From positions 1 to 64,000 of the forward strand of contig JAFADX010000121.1 in NCBI GenBank assembly GCA_023424475.1: a stretch of DNA of 64,000 nt. The letters are read 5' to 3'. The position numbers and the translations under genes are program-made. Source of the DNA: Pseudomonadota bacterium (GTDB lineage Bacteria; Pseudomonadota; Alphaproteobacteria; Acetobacterales; Acetobacteraceae). Below are positions 18,883 to 30,619 of the stretch, piece after piece; positions within the stretch are counted from its first letter, which is position 1, and every line of letters starts with the position of its first letter. The notes below the pieces were generated by a model. It did no database searches. It had not been told where the DNA came from and saw only the letters and a program-made list of their open reading frames with translations.

Positions 18883-19023
18883 TCCTCCGGAGCGATGGAG
18901 AAGCGACCCGCGACGCACTGCGTCGCGGCGCGTCCCACCATCCGCGAAATCTCCTCCTGCACCACCGGCACGCGGCCTTCGCCACGATCTTCATCCTCCT
19001 GCGGAATCTCCGCATTCCCCCGC

Positions 19024-19052
19024 TTGACTATCCCTCCGCGCGGCCGTATCCC
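19024..19052 (+). promoter_or_regulatory. Sigma-70 promoter of tRNA-Asp
   Basis: TTGACT, a 17-base spacer and TATCCC lie 20 bases upstream of the tRNA 5' end. The spacing and distance suit a tRNA promoter. The rest of the spacer between the two tRNAs (18883-19023) holds only another small palindrome around 18917 (GCGACGCA / TGCGTCGC). Confidence 0.65.
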
Positions 19053-19072
19053 CCGCCACCTGTCGCGGGCAC

Positions 19073-19149
<77 letters not shown>

Positions 19150-19168
19150 CGCGACGGAATACGAAGCC

Positions 19169-19213
19169 AAAGCGGCGCTCCCGGATCCCTCCTGGAGCGC
19201 CGCTTTCGTTTTC
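19169..19213 (+). terminator. Intrinsic terminator of tRNA-Asp
   Basis: A perfect 13-bp stem AAAGCGGCGCTCC / GGAGCGCCGCTTT with a 12-base loop is followed by CGTTTTC, 20 nt after the tRNA. It separates tRNA transcription from the nuo operon. Confidence 0.75.
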
Positions 19214-19235
19214 TGCACCAGGGTCGCGATTCAGG

Positions 19236-19263
19236 TTGAATTCACCCCGCCGGCCCCTATGGC
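19236..19263 (+). promoter_or_regulatory. Possible promoter of the nuo operon
   Basis: TTGAAT, a 16-base spacer and TATGGC lie about 105 nt upstream of nuoA, just after the tRNA-Asp terminator. It is the best -35/-10 pair in that gap, but the -10 is weak. Confidence 0.35.
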
Positions 19264-19368
19264 GAAGCGCAGCAAGCGGGGCTAATGTCCGCCCACGCTG
19301 CGCTGCGGCATCACGCCGGGCGCCGCGCTGTCATGCCCGGAACCGGGCAGGGGAGAACCGAGGCGCAC

Positions 19369-19737
19369 ATGACCCAGCCCTTGCTGGCCGAATATTTCCC
19401 GATCCTCGTCTTCCTTGGCATCGCAGGCGGCATCGCCATCGCGATGGTCGGCGGGGCCTTCCTGGCGGCGCGACAGAAACCATATGCGGAGAAGCTTTCC
19501 GCCTACGAATGCGGCTTCGCGCCCTTCGAGGACACGCGCCACCGCTTCGACGTGCGGTTCTACCTGGTCGCCATCCTCTTCATCATCTTCGATCTCGAGG
19601 TGGCGTTCCTGTTCCCCTGGGCGATCGCGCTCGGGGACATCGGCTGGCTTGGCTTCGGCTCGATGATGGGCTTCCTCTTCGTGCTGACGGTCGGCTTCAT
19701 CTACGAGTGGCGCAAGGGCGCCCTGGACTGGGAGTGA
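19369..19737 (+). CDS. nuoA: NADH-quinone oxidoreductase subunit A
   Basis: The 122-residue membrane subunit of complex I has three transmembrane helices. The conserved loop [40 protein letters not shown] includes the ExxFD region near the quinone channel. The start at 19369 gives the usual length and N-terminus ([12 protein letters not shown]); the frame is open upstream to 19285, but that extension looks non-coding. First gene of the 14-gene nuo operon; nuoB follows after 7 nt. Confidence 0.96.
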   Translation: MTQPLLAEYFPILVFLGIAGGIAIAMVGGAFLAARQKPYAEKLSAYECGFAPFEDTRHRFDVRFYLVAILFIIFDLEVAFLFPWAIALGDIGWLGFGSMMGFLFVLTVGFIYEWRKGALDWE

Positions 19738-19744
19738 GCGCGGC

Positions 19745-20305
19745 ATGAGCGGCGCCGGCAACAACGACCTCACCTGGAACAGCCAGGCCCTGCCGCCGGG
19801 TGCGGCGCAGGACGCGGTGATCAACGCCGTGACCGACGAAATCCAGGACAAGGGCTTCGTCGTCGCGAACATCGACAAGGTGGTGAACTGGGCGCGGACC
19901 GGTTCGCTCTGGCCGATGACCTTCGGCCTCGCCTGCTGCGCGGTGCCGATGATCCACGCCTACATGGCGCGCTACGACCTCGACCGCTTCGGCATCATTC
20001 CGCGCGGGTCGCCGCGGCAGTCGGACGTGATGATCGTCGCCGGCACCCTGACCAACAAGATGGCCCCCGCCCTGCGCAAGGTCTACGACCAGATGTCGGA
20101 GCCGCGCTGGGTCATCTCGATGGGCAGCTGCGCCAATGGCGGCGGCTACTACCACTATTCCTACAGCGTGGTGCGCGGCTGCGACCGCATCGTGCCGGTG
20201 GATGTCTATGTGCCGGGCTGCCCGCCGACGGCCGAGGCGCTGGTCTACGGCATCCTGCAGTTGCAGAAGAAGATCCGGCGGACGGGGACCATCCTGCGTG
20301 GCTGA
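19745..20305 (+). CDS. nuoB: NADH-quinone oxidoreductase subunit B
   Basis: The 186-residue peripheral-arm subunit carries iron-sulfur cluster N2, the last electron carrier before quinone. The four ligand cysteines are C64 and C65 (GLACCAVPM), C129 ([10 protein letters not shown]) and C159 ([12 protein letters not shown]). Length and motif spacing are standard. nuoC begins 8 nt inside its 3' end. Confidence 0.97.
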   Translation: MSGAGNNDLTWNSQALPPGAAQDAVINAVTDEIQDKGFVVANIDKVVNWARTGSLWPMTFGLACCAVPMIHAYMARYDLDRFGIIPRGSPRQSDVMIVAGTLTNKMAPALRKVYDQMSEPRWVISMGSCANGGGYYHYSYSVVRGCDRIVPVDVYVPGCPPTAEALVYGILQLQKKIRRTGTILRG

Positions 20306-20963
20306 GAACGAGATCGCGGCGGCCGAGCCGGCCGCGCCCGAGAATCCGCTGCGCGTGCTGGGCATGGCGATTGCCGCCGCGTCCGGCGGCGCGGTGACCG
20401 AGGTCGGGCTCGAGCGCGGCGGCGCCGAGCTGACGCTGCGCGTGCAGCGCGACTCGTTGCCCGCGCTGATGCTGATGCTGCGCGACGACCCGCGCTTCGC
20501 CTTCGAGCAGTGCATGGACATCTGCGGTGTCGATTGGCCGGACCGGGCCGAGCGCTTCGAAGTCGTCTACAACCTGCTGAGCCTGTCCCTGAACCAGCGG
20601 GTCCGCGTGATCGTGACGTCGGATGGGATGGCGACGATCCCGTCGGTCGCCGGCATCTGGCCGACCGCGACGTGGTTCGAGCGCGAGGCCTGGGACATGT
20701 ACGGGCTGGTCTTCGAAGGGCAGACGGACCTGCGCCGAATCCTCACGGACTATGGGTTCGAGGGGCATCCGCTGCGCAAGGACTTCCCGCTCACCGGCTT
20801 CGTCGAGCTTCGCTACGACGAGGAGCTGAAGCGCGTTGTCTATGGCCCGGTGAAGCTGAAGCAGGAATACCGCAGCTTCGACTACCTCAGCCCCTGGGAA
20901 GGCATGACCACGCTTCCCGGCGACGAGAAGGTGCACCTGAACCGTCTGGAGGGCCCGAAATGA
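20298..20963 (+). CDS. nuoC: NADH-quinone oxidoreductase subunit C
   Basis: The 221-residue subunit of the peripheral arm is encoded separately from nuoD, unlike the nuoCD fusion of E. coli. Landmarks are [24 protein letters not shown], the [26 protein letters not shown] signature and [17 protein letters not shown]. The GTG at 20298 overlaps the nuoB end by eight bases and gives a natural N-terminus. The stop overlaps the nuoD start (ATGA). Confidence 0.95.
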   Translation: MAENEIAAAEPAAPENPLRVLGMAIAAASGGAVTEVGLERGGAELTLRVQRDSLPALMLMLRDDPRFAFEQCMDICGVDWPDRAERFEVVYNLLSLSLNQRVRVIVTSDGMATIPSVAGIWPTATWFEREAWDMYGLVFEGQTDLRRILTDYGFEGHPLRKDFPLTGFVELRYDEELKRVVYGPVKLKQEYRSFDYLSPWEGMTTLPGDEKVHLNRLEGPK

Positions 20964-22186
20964 GCAGCCAGGCGATCCTGCCCGCCGGCCCGGTCACCGA
21001 GACCGTCACGCGGACGCTCGAGGCCGACAGCCATACCATCAACTTCGGGCCGCAGCATCCGGCCGCGCATGGCGTGCTGCGCCTCGTGCTCGAGATGAAG
21101 GGCGAGGTGGTGGAGCGCGCCGATCCGCACATCGGTCTGCTGCACCGCGGCACCGAGAAGCTGATCGAGCACAAGACCTACATCCAGGCGTTGCCCTATT
21201 TCGACCGCCTGGACTACGTCGCGCCGATGAGCATGGAGCACACCTTCGCGATCGCGACGGAACGCCTCCTGGGCATCGAGGTGCCGGAGCGGGGGCAGTA
21301 CATCCGCGTCCTCTTCGCCGAGCTGTCGCGGCTGCTGAACCACCTGCTCAACATCACGACCTATGCGCTCGACTGCGGCGCCATCACGCCGGCGCTCTGG
21401 GGCTTCGAACAGCGCGAGACGCTGCTGGAGTTCTACGAGAGCGTCTCGGGCAGCCACTACCACGCGAACTACTTCCGGCCCGGCGGCGTGGCGAAAGACC
21501 TCCCGGCGGGCCTCGAGGGAAGGATCAAGGACTGGGCCGGCAAGTTCCCCGCCTTCATCGACGACCTCGAGCGGCTGCTGAGCGAGAACCGGATCTTCAA
21601 GCAGCGCACGGTCGACATCGGGGTGATGACGGCGGAGCAGGCGATCGAATGGGGCTTCTCGGGGCCGTGCCTGCGTGCCTCGGGCTGCGCGTGGGACCTG
21701 CGCAAGTCGCAGCCCTACGACGTGTACGACCGCATGGAGTTCGACGTGCCGGTGGGCACGCGCGGCGACTGCTATGACCGCTACCTCGTGCGGATGATCG
21801 AGATGCGGGAGAGCCTGAAGATCGTGAACCAGTGCCTGGCGCAGATGAAGCCCGGGCCGGTGAAGGTCCAGGACAACAAGATCGCGCCGCCGAATCGGGG
21901 CGAGATGAAGCGCTCGATGGAGGCGCTCATCCATCACTTCAAGCTCTACACCGAAGGCTATCACGTGCCGCAGGGCGCGACCTACACGGTGACGGAGGCG
22001 CCGAAGGGCGAGTTCGGCGTCTACCTCGTGGCGGATGGGACCAACCGTCCCTATCGCTGCAAGATCCGCTCGCCGGCCTTCGCGCATCTCCAGGCGATGG
22101 AGGTGCTGTCCAAGGGGCACATGCTGGCCGACGCCGTGGCGATCATCGGTTCGCTCGACGTGGTGTTCGGGGAGATCGACCGGTGA
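20960..22186 (+). CDS. nuoD: NADH-quinone oxidoreductase subunit D
   Basis: The 408-residue 49-kDa-type subunit lines the quinone-binding pocket. Landmarks are [16 protein letters not shown] near residue 30, [25 protein letters not shown], and the C-terminal [13 protein letters not shown] and [12 protein letters not shown]. The start at 20960 has GGAGGG about six bases upstream and overlaps the nuoC stop. The nuoE GTG overlaps its own stop. Confidence 0.97.
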   Translation: MSSQAILPAGPVTETVTRTLEADSHTINFGPQHPAAHGVLRLVLEMKGEVVERADPHIGLLHRGTEKLIEHKTYIQALPYFDRLDYVAPMSMEHTFAIATERLLGIEVPERGQYIRVLFAELSRLLNHLLNITTYALDCGAITPALWGFEQRETLLEFYESVSGSHYHANYFRPGGVAKDLPAGLEGRIKDWAGKFPAFIDDLERLLSENRIFKQRTVDIGVMTAEQAIEWGFSGPCLRASGCAWDLRKSQPYDVYDRMEFDVPVGTRGDCYDRYLVRMIEMRESLKIVNQCLAQMKPGPVKVQDNKIAPPNRGEMKRSMEALIHHFKLYTEGYHVPQGATYTVTEAPKGEFGVYLVADGTNRPYRCKIRSPAFAHLQAMEVLSKGHMLADAVAIIGSLDVVFGEIDR

Positions 22187-22833
22187 GCACGCATCACGAT
22201 TCTGCTTCCGGCGTGCATTCGCACGACGAACCGGCGAGCTTCGCCTTCGACGCGGAAAGCGAGGCGCAGATCGCCGGGATCATCGCCCGCTATCCGGAAG
22301 GGAAGCAGGCGAGCGCGGTGATCCCTCTGCTCTACATCGTGCAGAAGCAGATGAAGCGGCAGACGGACAGCGGCTGGGTGCCGCGGGCGGGCATGGACGC
22401 GGTGGCCGAGCGGCTCTCCATGCCGCCGGTCCGCGTCTACGAGGTCGCGACCTTCTATTTCATGTTCAACACGAAGCCGATCGGCAAGTACCACCTGCAG
22501 GTGTGCGGCACGACGCCCTGCTGGCTGCGCGGATCGGACGAGGTGTTGCGCGCCTGCCAGGACGCTGCCGGCGTGAAGCACTACGGCGAGACCAGCGAGG
22601 ACGGGCTGTTCACCATGACCGAGGTCGAGTGCCTCGGCGCCTGCGTGAATGCACCGATCCTGTGCGTGGACGACGATTTCTACGAGGACCTCGACTACGA
22701 GCGCACCGTCGCGCTGATCGAGGCGCTGAAGCGCGGCGAACGGCCGAAGCCGGGCAGCACCATCGGCCGGCTGAACAGCGCGCCCGAAGGCGGGCCTCAG
22801 GTGCTCACCGAGGTGCCGGGGGCAGGAGAGTAG
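22183..22833 (+). CDS. nuoE: NADH-quinone oxidoreductase subunit E
   Basis: The 216-residue subunit binds the [2Fe-2S] cluster N1a with C108, C113, C150 and C154 (QVCGTTPCW and [10 protein letters not shown]). The thioredoxin-like fold and [17 protein letters not shown] are typical. The first 16 residues contain four histidines (HH at 4-5, H12, H14), an extension not needed for the core fold. The start is GTG, overlapping the nuoD stop as GTGA. nuoF starts 2 nt after its stop. Confidence 0.95.
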   Translation: MSTHHDSASGVHSHDEPASFAFDAESEAQIAGIIARYPEGKQASAVIPLLYIVQKQMKRQTDSGWVPRAGMDAVAERLSMPPVRVYEVATFYFMFNTKPIGKYHLQVCGTTPCWLRGSDEVLRACQDAAGVKHYGETSEDGLFTMTEVECLGACVNAPILCVDDDFYEDLDYERTVALIEALKRGERPKPGSTIGRLNSAPEGGPQVLTEVPGAGE

Positions 22834-22835
22834 GC

Positions 22836-24131
<1,296 letters not shown>

Positions 24132-24137
24132 CGCGCC

Positions 24138-26183
24138 ATGGCGAAGGTCACGGTCGACGGGATCGAGGTCGAGGTCCCGAACGGTTCCTCGGTGCTCCAG
24201 GCCTGCGAAGCGGCGGGGAAGGAGATCCCGCGCTTCTGCTACCACGAACGCCTCTCGGTCGCCGGCAATTGCCGCATGTGCCTGGTCGAGGTGGAGAGGG
24301 CGCCGAAGCCGGTCGCCTCCTGCGCCTTCCCGGTCAATGACGGCATGAAGGTCTTCACCGACACGCCGGTCGTGCGCAACGCCCGCCGCGGCGTGATGGA
24401 ATTCCTGCTGATCAACCACCCGCTCGACTGCCCGATCTGCGACCAGGGCGGCGAATGCGACCTGCAGGACCAGGCCTACGCCTACGGCGCCGACAAGTCC
24501 CGCTTCCGCGAAGCGAAGCGCGCCGTGAAGGACAAGGACATCGGGCCGCTCATCAAGACGGTGATGACGCGCTGCATCCAGTGCACGCGCTGCGTCCGCT
24601 TCGCCGCCGAGGTCGCGGGCACGCCGGAACTCGGCGGCACCAACCGCGGCGAGAACATGGAGATCGGCACCTATGTCGAGAAGGCGCTGACCTCGGAACT
24701 CAGCGGCAACCTGATCGACATCTGCCCGGTCGGGGCACTCACCTCGCGGCCCTACGCCTATGTGTCGCGGCCGTGGGAGCTGACGAAGACCGAGAGCATC
24801 GACGTGCTTGACGCGGTCGGCGCGAATATCCGCGTCGATGCGCGCGGCCCCGAGGTGCTGCGCATCATCCCGCGCATCAACGAGGCGGTGAACGAGGAAT
24901 GGATGGCCGATCGCGGCCGCTTCTCCTTCGACGGCCTGAAGCGCCGCCGCCTGGATCGCCCCTGGGTGAGGAAGGACGGCAAGCTGGTCGCGGCGACCTG
25001 GCCCGAGGCCTTCGCGGCGATCGCGAACAGGCTCTCCGCCCTGCCGGGTGATCGCATCGGCGCCGTTGCCGGCGCGTTGGCGGATGCGGAAAGCACGCTG
25101 GCGCTCAAGGAACTGATGGCGGCCTATGGCTCGGCCAACATCGATTGCCGCGACGACGGCGCGGCGATCGACGCCTCCCGGCCGGAGTTCTTCCGTTTCA
25201 ACACGACCATCGCCGGCATCGACGAAGCGGATGCGCTGCTCATCATCGGCAGCGACCCGCGCAAGGAAGCGCCGGTGCTCAATGCCCGCATCCGCAAGCG
25301 GTGGACGCAGGGGAAGTTCGAGATCGGCTATGTGGGGCCGCGCGGGCTCGATCTGACCTATCCGGCGCGGCATCTCGGTGAGACGCTCGCGGACCTGCGG
25401 GGCTCCGCCTTCCTCGAGACGCTGAAGGCCGCAGAGAAGCCGATGCTGATCCTCGGCCGCGGCGCGCTGCAGCGGCCGGACGGCGCAGCGGTCCTCGCGG
25501 CGGCCTGGAAGATCGCGGCCGAGACGGGAATGCTCACGGCCGGCTGGAACGGGTTCAACCTGCTCCATCTGTTCGGCGGGCAGGTGGGGGCGCTCGAACT
25601 CGGCTTCGTGCCGGGGCAGGGCGGTAAGGACCTGGACGCCATGCTGTCGGGCGGCGTGGATGCGCTGTGGCTGCTGAATGCCGACGGCTTCGATCCGTCG
25701 CGCATCGCCGCGGGCACCTTCGTGATCTACCAGGGCCACCACGGCGACGCGATGGCCGGCCGGGCCGACGTGATCCTGCCCGGCGCGGCCTATACCGAGA
25801 AGGATGCGACCTGGGTCAACACCGAAGGGCGCGCGCAACGTGGGCGGCTCGCCATCTTCCCGCCCGGGGAGGCGAAGGAGGATTGGCGGATCATCCGCGC
25901 CTTCAGCGAGGGCGTCGGCAAGGCCCTGCCTTATGCCGACGACCGCGCGATCCGCACGCGCCTTGCGCAGATCAGCCCGGCCTTCGCCCGGGTGGGCGAG
26001 GTCGCGCACGGCGGCTGCAGCGACACGGCGGGCCCGGCCGGGGATGCCGGCGCGGTGGAGGATCGGCCCTTCGTGCTGCCGATCCCCGTCTATCACCAGG
26101 CGGATGTCGTCAGCCGTGCTTCCGAGGTGATGGCGCAATGCGCCGCGATCTACGGGCCGGCGCCGGCCCTGGCGGCGGAGTGA
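24138..26183 (+). CDS. nuoG: NADH-quinone oxidoreductase subunit G
   Basis: The 681-residue subunit starts with a [2Fe-2S] ferredoxin domain ([21 protein letters not shown]). It is followed by the His/Cys cluster motif [18 protein letters not shown] and a [4Fe-4S] pair, [10 protein letters not shown] and ICPVGALTS. The remainder is a molybdopterin-oxidoreductase-like domain that no longer binds molybdenum. It carries electrons from NuoF towards NuoI. Length is typical for alphaproteobacteria. The stop is 4 nt before nuoH. Confidence 0.96.
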   Translation: MAKVTVDGIEVEVPNGSSVLQACEAAGKEIPRFCYHERLSVAGNCRMCLVEVERAPKPVASCAFPVNDGMKVFTDTPVVRNARRGVMEFLLINHPLDCPICDQGGECDLQDQAYAYGADKSRFREAKRAVKDKDIGPLIKTVMTRCIQCTRCVRFAAEVAGTPELGGTNRGENMEIGTYVEKALTSELSGNLIDICPVGALTSRPYAYVSRPWELTKTESIDVLDAVGANIRVDARGPEVLRIIPRINEAVNEEWMADRGRFSFDGLKRRRLDRPWVRKDGKLVAATWPEAFAAIANRLSALPGDRIGAVAGALADAESTLALKELMAAYGSANIDCRDDGAAIDASRPEFFRFNTTIAGIDEADALLIIGSDPRKEAPVLNARIRKRWTQGKFEIGYVGPRGLDLTYPARHLGETLADLRGSAFLETLKAAEKPMLILGRGALQRPDGAAVLAAAWKIAAETGMLTAGWNGFNLLHLFGGQVGALELGFVPGQGGKDLDAMLSGGVDALWLLNADGFDPSRIAAGTFVIYQGHHGDAMAGRADVILPGAAYTEKDATWVNTEGRAQRGRLAIFPPGEAKEDWRIIRAFSEGVGKALPYADDRAIRTRLAQISPAFARVGEVAHGGCSDTAGPAGDAGAVEDRPFVLPIPVYHQADVVSRASEVMAQCAAIYGPAPALAAE

Positions 26184-26187
26184 GGCC

Positions 26188-27198
26188 ATGGACTTCTTCT
26201 TCACCCACCCGATCGGGATCCTCATCCTGACCGTCGTGAAGGCGCTGGCGCTGCTGGTGCCCCTGCTGATCGGCGTCGCCTACCTGACCTATGCGGAACG
26301 CAAGGTGCTGGCGGCGATGCAGCTCAGGAAGGGGCCGAATGTCGTCGGGCCGCTCGGCCTGTTCCAGCCCTTCGCCGATGCCATCAAGATGCTGATGAAG
26401 GAAACGATCGTGCCGACGGGCGCGAACCGGGCCCTCTTCCTGCTGGCACCGATGCTGACCTTCATGCTCGCGATGCTGGGCTGGGCGGTCATCCCGGTGA
26501 ACGACGGCTGGGCGATCGCCGACATCAATGTCGGCATCCTCTATCTCTTTGCGATCTCCTCGCTCGGCGTCTATGGCGTCATCATCGCGGGCTGGGCGTC
26601 GAACTCGAAATACGCCTTCCTCGGCGCGCTCCGCTCGGCGGCGCAGATGGTCTCCTACGAGGTCTCGATGGGCTTCGTGATCGTGACCGTGCTGCTCTGC
26701 GTGGGCTCGCTGAACCTGACCGAGATCGTCCGGGCGCAGCAGACGGTATGGTTCGCCATTCCGCTGTTCCCGATGTTCGTGATCTTCTTCATCTCGACGC
26801 TGGCCGAGACGAACCGCGCGCCCTTCGACCTGCCGGAAGGCGAAAGCGAACTCGTGGCCGGCTTCTTCGTCGAATACAGCTCGATGTCCTTCGCGCTGTT
26901 CTTCCTCGGCGAATACGCGAACATGATCCTGATGTCGTCGCTGACGACGATCCTGTTCCTCGGCGGCTGGCTGCCGCCCTTCGATGTCGCGCCGCTCAAC
27001 TGGGTGCCGGGGCCGATCTGGTTCATCCTGAAGATCTGCCTATGCCTGTTCACGTTCATCTGGGTCCGCGCGACCTTCCCGCGCTACCGCTACGATCAGC
27101 TCATGCGCCTCGGCTGGAAGGTGTTCCTGCCTTTCTCCCTGGTCTGGCTGGTGCTGACGGCGGCGGTGCTGAAGCTGACCGGCTGGCTGCCGGCTTGA
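26188..27198 (+). CDS. nuoH: NADH-quinone oxidoreductase subunit H
   Basis: The 336-residue membrane subunit has eight predicted helices and links the quinone site to the proton channels. Landmarks are [20 protein letters not shown] after the first helix, [15 protein letters not shown], and the acidic loop [28 protein letters not shown]. It lies immediately after nuoG and 13 nt before nuoI. Confidence 0.97.
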   Translation: MDFFFTHPIGILILTVVKALALLVPLLIGVAYLTYAERKVLAAMQLRKGPNVVGPLGLFQPFADAIKMLMKETIVPTGANRALFLLAPMLTFMLAMLGWAVIPVNDGWAIADINVGILYLFAISSLGVYGVIIAGWASNSKYAFLGALRSAAQMVSYEVSMGFVIVTVLLCVGSLNLTEIVRAQQTVWFAIPLFPMFVIFFISTLAETNRAPFDLPEGESELVAGFFVEYSSMSFALFFLGEYANMILMSSLTTILFLGGWLPPFDVAPLNWVPGPIWFILKICLCLFTFIWVRATFPRYRYDQLMRLGWKVFLPFSLVWLVLTAAVLKLTGWLPA

Positions 27199-27211
27199 TG
27201 GGGCTCTGACC

Positions 27212-27700
27212 ATGGCAACCCTCGATCGCGCCGCCCGCGGCCTGCTGCTCTCCGAGCTGGTCTCGGGGATGGCGCTGACGCTGAAGTACTTCTTCAAGAA
27301 GAAGGCGACCCTCAACTATCCCTATGAACGCGGCCCGCTCGGCCCGCGCTTCAAGGGCGAGCATGCGCTGCGCCGATACCCGAACGGGGAGGAGCGCTGC
27401 ATTGCCTGCAAGCTCTGCGAGGCCGTCTGCCCCGCCCAGGCCATCACCATCGAGGCCGAGCCGCGCGAGGACGGGTCCCGACGCACGACGCGCTACGACA
27501 TCGACATGACGAAATGCATCTACTGCGGCCTCTGCGAGGAGGCCTGCCCGGTCGATGCCATCGTCGAGGGGCCCAACATGGAATTCGCCGCCGAGACGCG
27601 CGAGGAGCTGATCTACACGAAGGAGAAGCTGCTCGATAACGGCGACCGCTGGGAGCCCATGCTCGCCGAGCGTCTGCGCCTCGACGCGCCCTACCGGTGA
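27212..27700 (+). CDS. nuoI: NADH-quinone oxidoreductase subunit I
   Basis: The 162-residue subunit carries clusters N6a and N6b in two [4Fe-4S] motifs, [16 protein letters not shown] and [20 protein letters not shown]. It starts with an amphipathic helix ([20 protein letters not shown]) and [20 protein letters not shown]. Length is standard for the 8Fe-8S TYKY-type subunit. nuoJ starts seven bases downstream. Confidence 0.97.
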   Translation: MATLDRAARGLLLSELVSGMALTLKYFFKKKATLNYPYERGPLGPRFKGEHALRRYPNGEERCIACKLCEAVCPAQAITIEAEPREDGSRRTTRYDIDMTKCIYCGLCEEACPVDAIVEGPNMEFAAETREELIYTKEKLLDNGDRWEPMLAERLRLDAPYR

Positions 27701-27707
27701 CGGCCCC

Positions 27708-28388
27708 ATGATCGCAGCGCTTTCCTTCTACGGCTTCGCCGCCATCCTGCTGGCCTCCGCCGTCATGGTGGTGACGAGCCGCAACCCTGTCCATTCGGTG
27801 CTGTTCCTGATCCTCGCCTTCTTCAACGCGGCGGGGCTGTTCCTGATCGCCGGCGCCGAGTTCCTCGCGATGATCCTGGTCATCGTCTATGTCGGCGCGG
27901 TCGCGGTGCTGTTCCTGTTCGTCGTGATGATGCTGGACATCGACTTCGCCCAGTTGCGGGAAGGGTTCCAGCGCTATGCACCGATCGGCGCCGTCATCGG
28001 CGCCATTTTGCTGATCGAGCTGTTCATGGTCCTCGCGACCTGGCGCTTCGCGCCGGAAGCGGCGACCTTGCGGCTCAACCCGACGCCGCAGGGCATCACG
28101 AATGCCGATGCGCTGGGTCGCATCCTCTATACGGACAACATCTTCCTGTTCCAGGCCTGCGGTCTCGTGCTGCTGGTCGCCATGATCGGCGCCATCGTGC
28201 TGACGCTGCGCGATCGCCCGGGCACCCGCCGCCAGAGCATCGCCGAGCAGGTCGCGCGGGCCGGTTCGGTGCAGGCCCGCGCGGTGCCGCTCGGCGCCGG
28301 CCTGAAGGAGATCGGCATCGCCAGGCCGCCGGCGCCCGAGGAGACCGCCCCGAGGCAGGTCGAACACCATCACGGGGGGCATCACTGA
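27708..28388 (+). CDS. nuoJ: NADH-quinone oxidoreductase subunit J
   Basis: The 226-residue membrane subunit has five helices, including the conserved [21 protein letters not shown] and [26 protein letters not shown] segments. The C-terminus is longer than in E. coli, polar, and ends in a histidine-rich tail (VEHHHGGHH). The tail is unusual and its role is unknown. nuoK starts one base after the stop. Confidence 0.95.
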   Translation: MIAALSFYGFAAILLASAVMVVTSRNPVHSVLFLILAFFNAAGLFLIAGAEFLAMILVIVYVGAVAVLFLFVVMMLDIDFAQLREGFQRYAPIGAVIGAILLIELFMVLATWRFAPEAATLRLNPTPQGITNADALGRILYTDNIFLFQACGLVLLVAMIGAIVLTLRDRPGTRRQSIAEQVARAGSVQARAVPLGAGLKEIGIARPPAPEETAPRQVEHHHGGHH

Positions 28389-28389
28389 G

Positions 28390-28698
28390 ATGGCCATCTC
28401 GCTCGCGCACTATCTGACCGTCTCGGCGATCCTGCTCGTCCTCGGCATCTTCGGCATCTTCCTCAACCGGAAGAACGTGATCGTCATCCTGATGTCGATC
28501 GAACTGATGCTGCTCGCGGTGAACCTGAACATGGTCGCCTTCTCGGCCTCGCTCGGGGACCTGACGGGCCAGGTCTTCACCATGTTCATCCTGACGGTGG
28601 CCGCCGCCGAGGCCGCGATCGGCCTTGCCATCGTCGTCATCTACTTCCGCAACCGCGGAACGATCGAGGTCGAGGACATCTCGACCCTGAAGGGCTGA
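28390..28698 (+). CDS. nuoK: NADH-quinone oxidoreductase subunit K
   Basis: The 102-residue subunit has three transmembrane helices with the two conserved membrane glutamates, in [14 protein letters not shown] (helix 2) and [13 protein letters not shown] (helix 3), which belong to the proton path. Length is typical (E. coli NuoK has 100 residues). It lies one base behind nuoJ and 4 nt before nuoL. Confidence 0.96.
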   Translation: MAISLAHYLTVSAILLVLGIFGIFLNRKNVIVILMSIELMLLAVNLNMVAFSASLGDLTGQVFTMFILTVAAAEAAIGLAIVVIYFRNRGTIEVEDISTLKG

Positions 28699-28702
28699 AG
28701 CG

Positions 28703-30619
28703 ATGTTCGTCGGCGCCGTCTTCTTCCCGCTGCTGGGTGCCATCATCGCGGGCCTGTTCGGTCGCTGGATCGGTGACCGGGCCGCGCAGGCCGTCACGGT
28801 CGGCTGCATGGCGCTCGCCGCAGCCTGCGGGCTGACCGCTTTCTGGCAGGTTGCCCTCGGCCACGCGCCGCAGACGGTCCAGGTAATGACCTTCGTCGAT
28901 GTCGGCGGGCTCGAGGTGTCGTGGGCGCTGCGCTACGACACGCTCTCGGCGGTCATGGTCGGCATGGTCACGCTGGTCTCGACGCTGATCCACATCTACA
29001 GCGTCGGCTACATGTCGCACGACCCGAGCCGGCCGCGCTTCTTCTCCTACCTCTCGCTCTTCACCTTCATGATGCTCATGCTGGTGACGGCCGACAACCT
29101 CGTGCAGCTCTTCTTCGGCTGGGAGGGCGTCGGCCTCGCCTCCTACCTGCTGATCGGCTTCTGGTACGAGAAGGAGAGCGCCTGCAACGCGGCGATGAAG
29201 GCCTTCATCGTCAACCGCGTCGGCGATCTCTTCTTCATGCTCGGCCTGGCGCTGACCTTCTGGACCTTCGGTTCGGTCGAGTTCGATGCGATCTTCGGCG
29301 CGCTCGACCAACATCAGGACGCGATGTTCGGCGGCTTCCGGGCCTATGAGGTGATCGGGGTGCTGCTGTTCCTCGGTGCCTGCGGCAAGTCGGCGCAGCT
29401 TGGCCTGCACACCTGGCTGCCGGATGCCATGGAGGGCCCGACGCCGGTTTCCGCGCTCATCCATGCCGCGACGATGGTCACCGCCGGCGTGTTCCTGGTG
29501 GCGCGCATGTCGCCGGTCTTCGAGCACGCGCCGACCGCGCTCGCCGTGGTCACGGTGGTGGGGGCATCGACCGCCTTCTTCGCGGCGACGATCGGCTGCG
29601 TGCAGAACGACATCAAGCGGATCATCGCCTATTCGACCTGCTCGCAGCTCGGCTACATGTTCTTCGCGGCCGGCGTCGGGGCCTACCAGGGCGCGATCTT
29701 CCACCTCTTCACCCACGCCTTCTTCAAGGCGCTGCTGTTCCTGGGCGCCGGTTCTGTCATCCACGCGATGTCGGACGAGCAGGACATCCGCAGGATGGGC
29801 GGCATCTGGAAGAAGATCCCGATCACCTATGCGGTGATGTGGATCGGCTCCCTCGCGCTCGCGGGCGTGCCCTACTTCGCCGGCTACTACTCGAAGGACT
29901 TCGTGCTGGAGGCCGCCTACGCCGCCCATACCGGGGTGGGCACCTACGCCTTCTGGTGCGGCATCGCGGCGGCCTTCCTGACCGCCTTCTACTCCTGGCG
30001 CCTGCTGATCCTGACCTTCCACGGGGCGCCGCGGGCCGACCACCACACCATGGACCATGTGCACGAGAGCCCGGCTGTCATGCTGGTGCCGCTGCTTGTG
30101 CTCGCGGGCGGCGCGATCCTCACCGGCGCCGTCTTCGCGCCGCACTTCGTCGGCCACGAATGGGAGCAGTTCTGGAACGGGGCGATCGTCAACGGCCCGC
30201 ACAACGAGATCATGCACCATGTCCATGAGGTGCCCGAATGGGTGCCGGTGCTGCCGACCATCGTCGGCCTCTCGGGCATCGCGCTCGCCTACCTGCTCTA
30301 CATGCTGGTGCCCTCGGTGCCCGGCAAGCTCGCCTCCGCCTTCGGCGGCCTCTACAGGTTCCTGCTGAACAAGTGGTACTTCGACGAGCTGTATGACGCG
30401 ATCTTCGTCCGCCCGGCCCGCGTGCTCGCGCGCGTGCTCTGGCAGACGGCGGATGCCCGCGTCATCGACGGCGTGCCGAACGGCGCGGCGGCGCTGGCCG
30501 TCGATATCGCCCGGGGTGCGGTGCGCCTGCAGAACGGGCGCGTCGCATCCTATGCCTTCACCATGATCGCGGGGCTCGCGGTCTTCGTCACCATGCTCGC
30601 CTTCGGAGCCGCCCGATGA
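28703..30619 (+). CDS. nuoL: NADH-quinone oxidoreductase subunit L
   Basis: The 638-residue antiporter-like subunit has about 16 helices. Landmarks are FFGWEGVGLASYLLIGFWYEK with the key Glu, KSAQLGLHTWLPDAMEGPTPVSALIHAATMV, KRIIAYSTCSQLGYM and LTHAFFKALLFLGAGSVIH. The C-terminal region (about residues 540-638) includes the long lateral helix and final anchor. It pumps protons. The stop overlaps nuoM by four bases (ATGA). Confidence 0.97.
   Translation: MFVGAVFFPLLGAIIAGLFGRWIGDRAAQAVTVGCMALAAACGLTAFWQVALGHAPQTVQVMTFVDVGGLEVSWALRYDTLSAVMVGMVTLVSTLIHIYSVGYMSHDPSRPRFFSYLSLFTFMMLMLVTADNLVQLFFGWEGVGLASYLLIGFWYEKESACNAAMKAFIVNRVGDLFFMLGLALTFWTFGSVEFDAIFGALDQHQDAMFGGFRAYEVIGVLLFLGACGKSAQLGLHTWLPDAMEGPTPVSALIHAATMVTAGVFLVARMSPVFEHAPTALAVVTVVGASTAFFAATIGCVQNDIKRIIAYSTCSQLGYMFFAAGVGAYQGAIFHLFTHAFFKALLFLGAGSVIHAMSDEQDIRRMGGIWKKIPITYAVMWIGSLALAGVPYFAGYYSKDFVLEAAYAAHTGVGTYAFWCGIAAAFLTAFYSWRLLILTFHGAPRADHHTMDHVHESPAVMLVPLLVLAGGAILTGAVFAPHFVGHEWEQFWNGAIVNGPHNEIMHHVHEVPEWVPVLPTIVGLSGIALAYLLYMLVPSVPGKLASAFGGLYRFLLNKWYFDELYDAIFVRPARVLARVLWQTADARVIDGVPNGAAALAVDIARGAVRLQNGRVASYAFTMIAGLAVFVTMLAFGAAR

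Noticed and set aside
18883..19023. Possible small gene between tRNA-Val and tRNA-Asp (frames at 18792-19082 and 18820-19095)
   Set aside because: These frames run through the tRNAs and have no ribosome site; only small palindromes and a tRNA promoter are supported.
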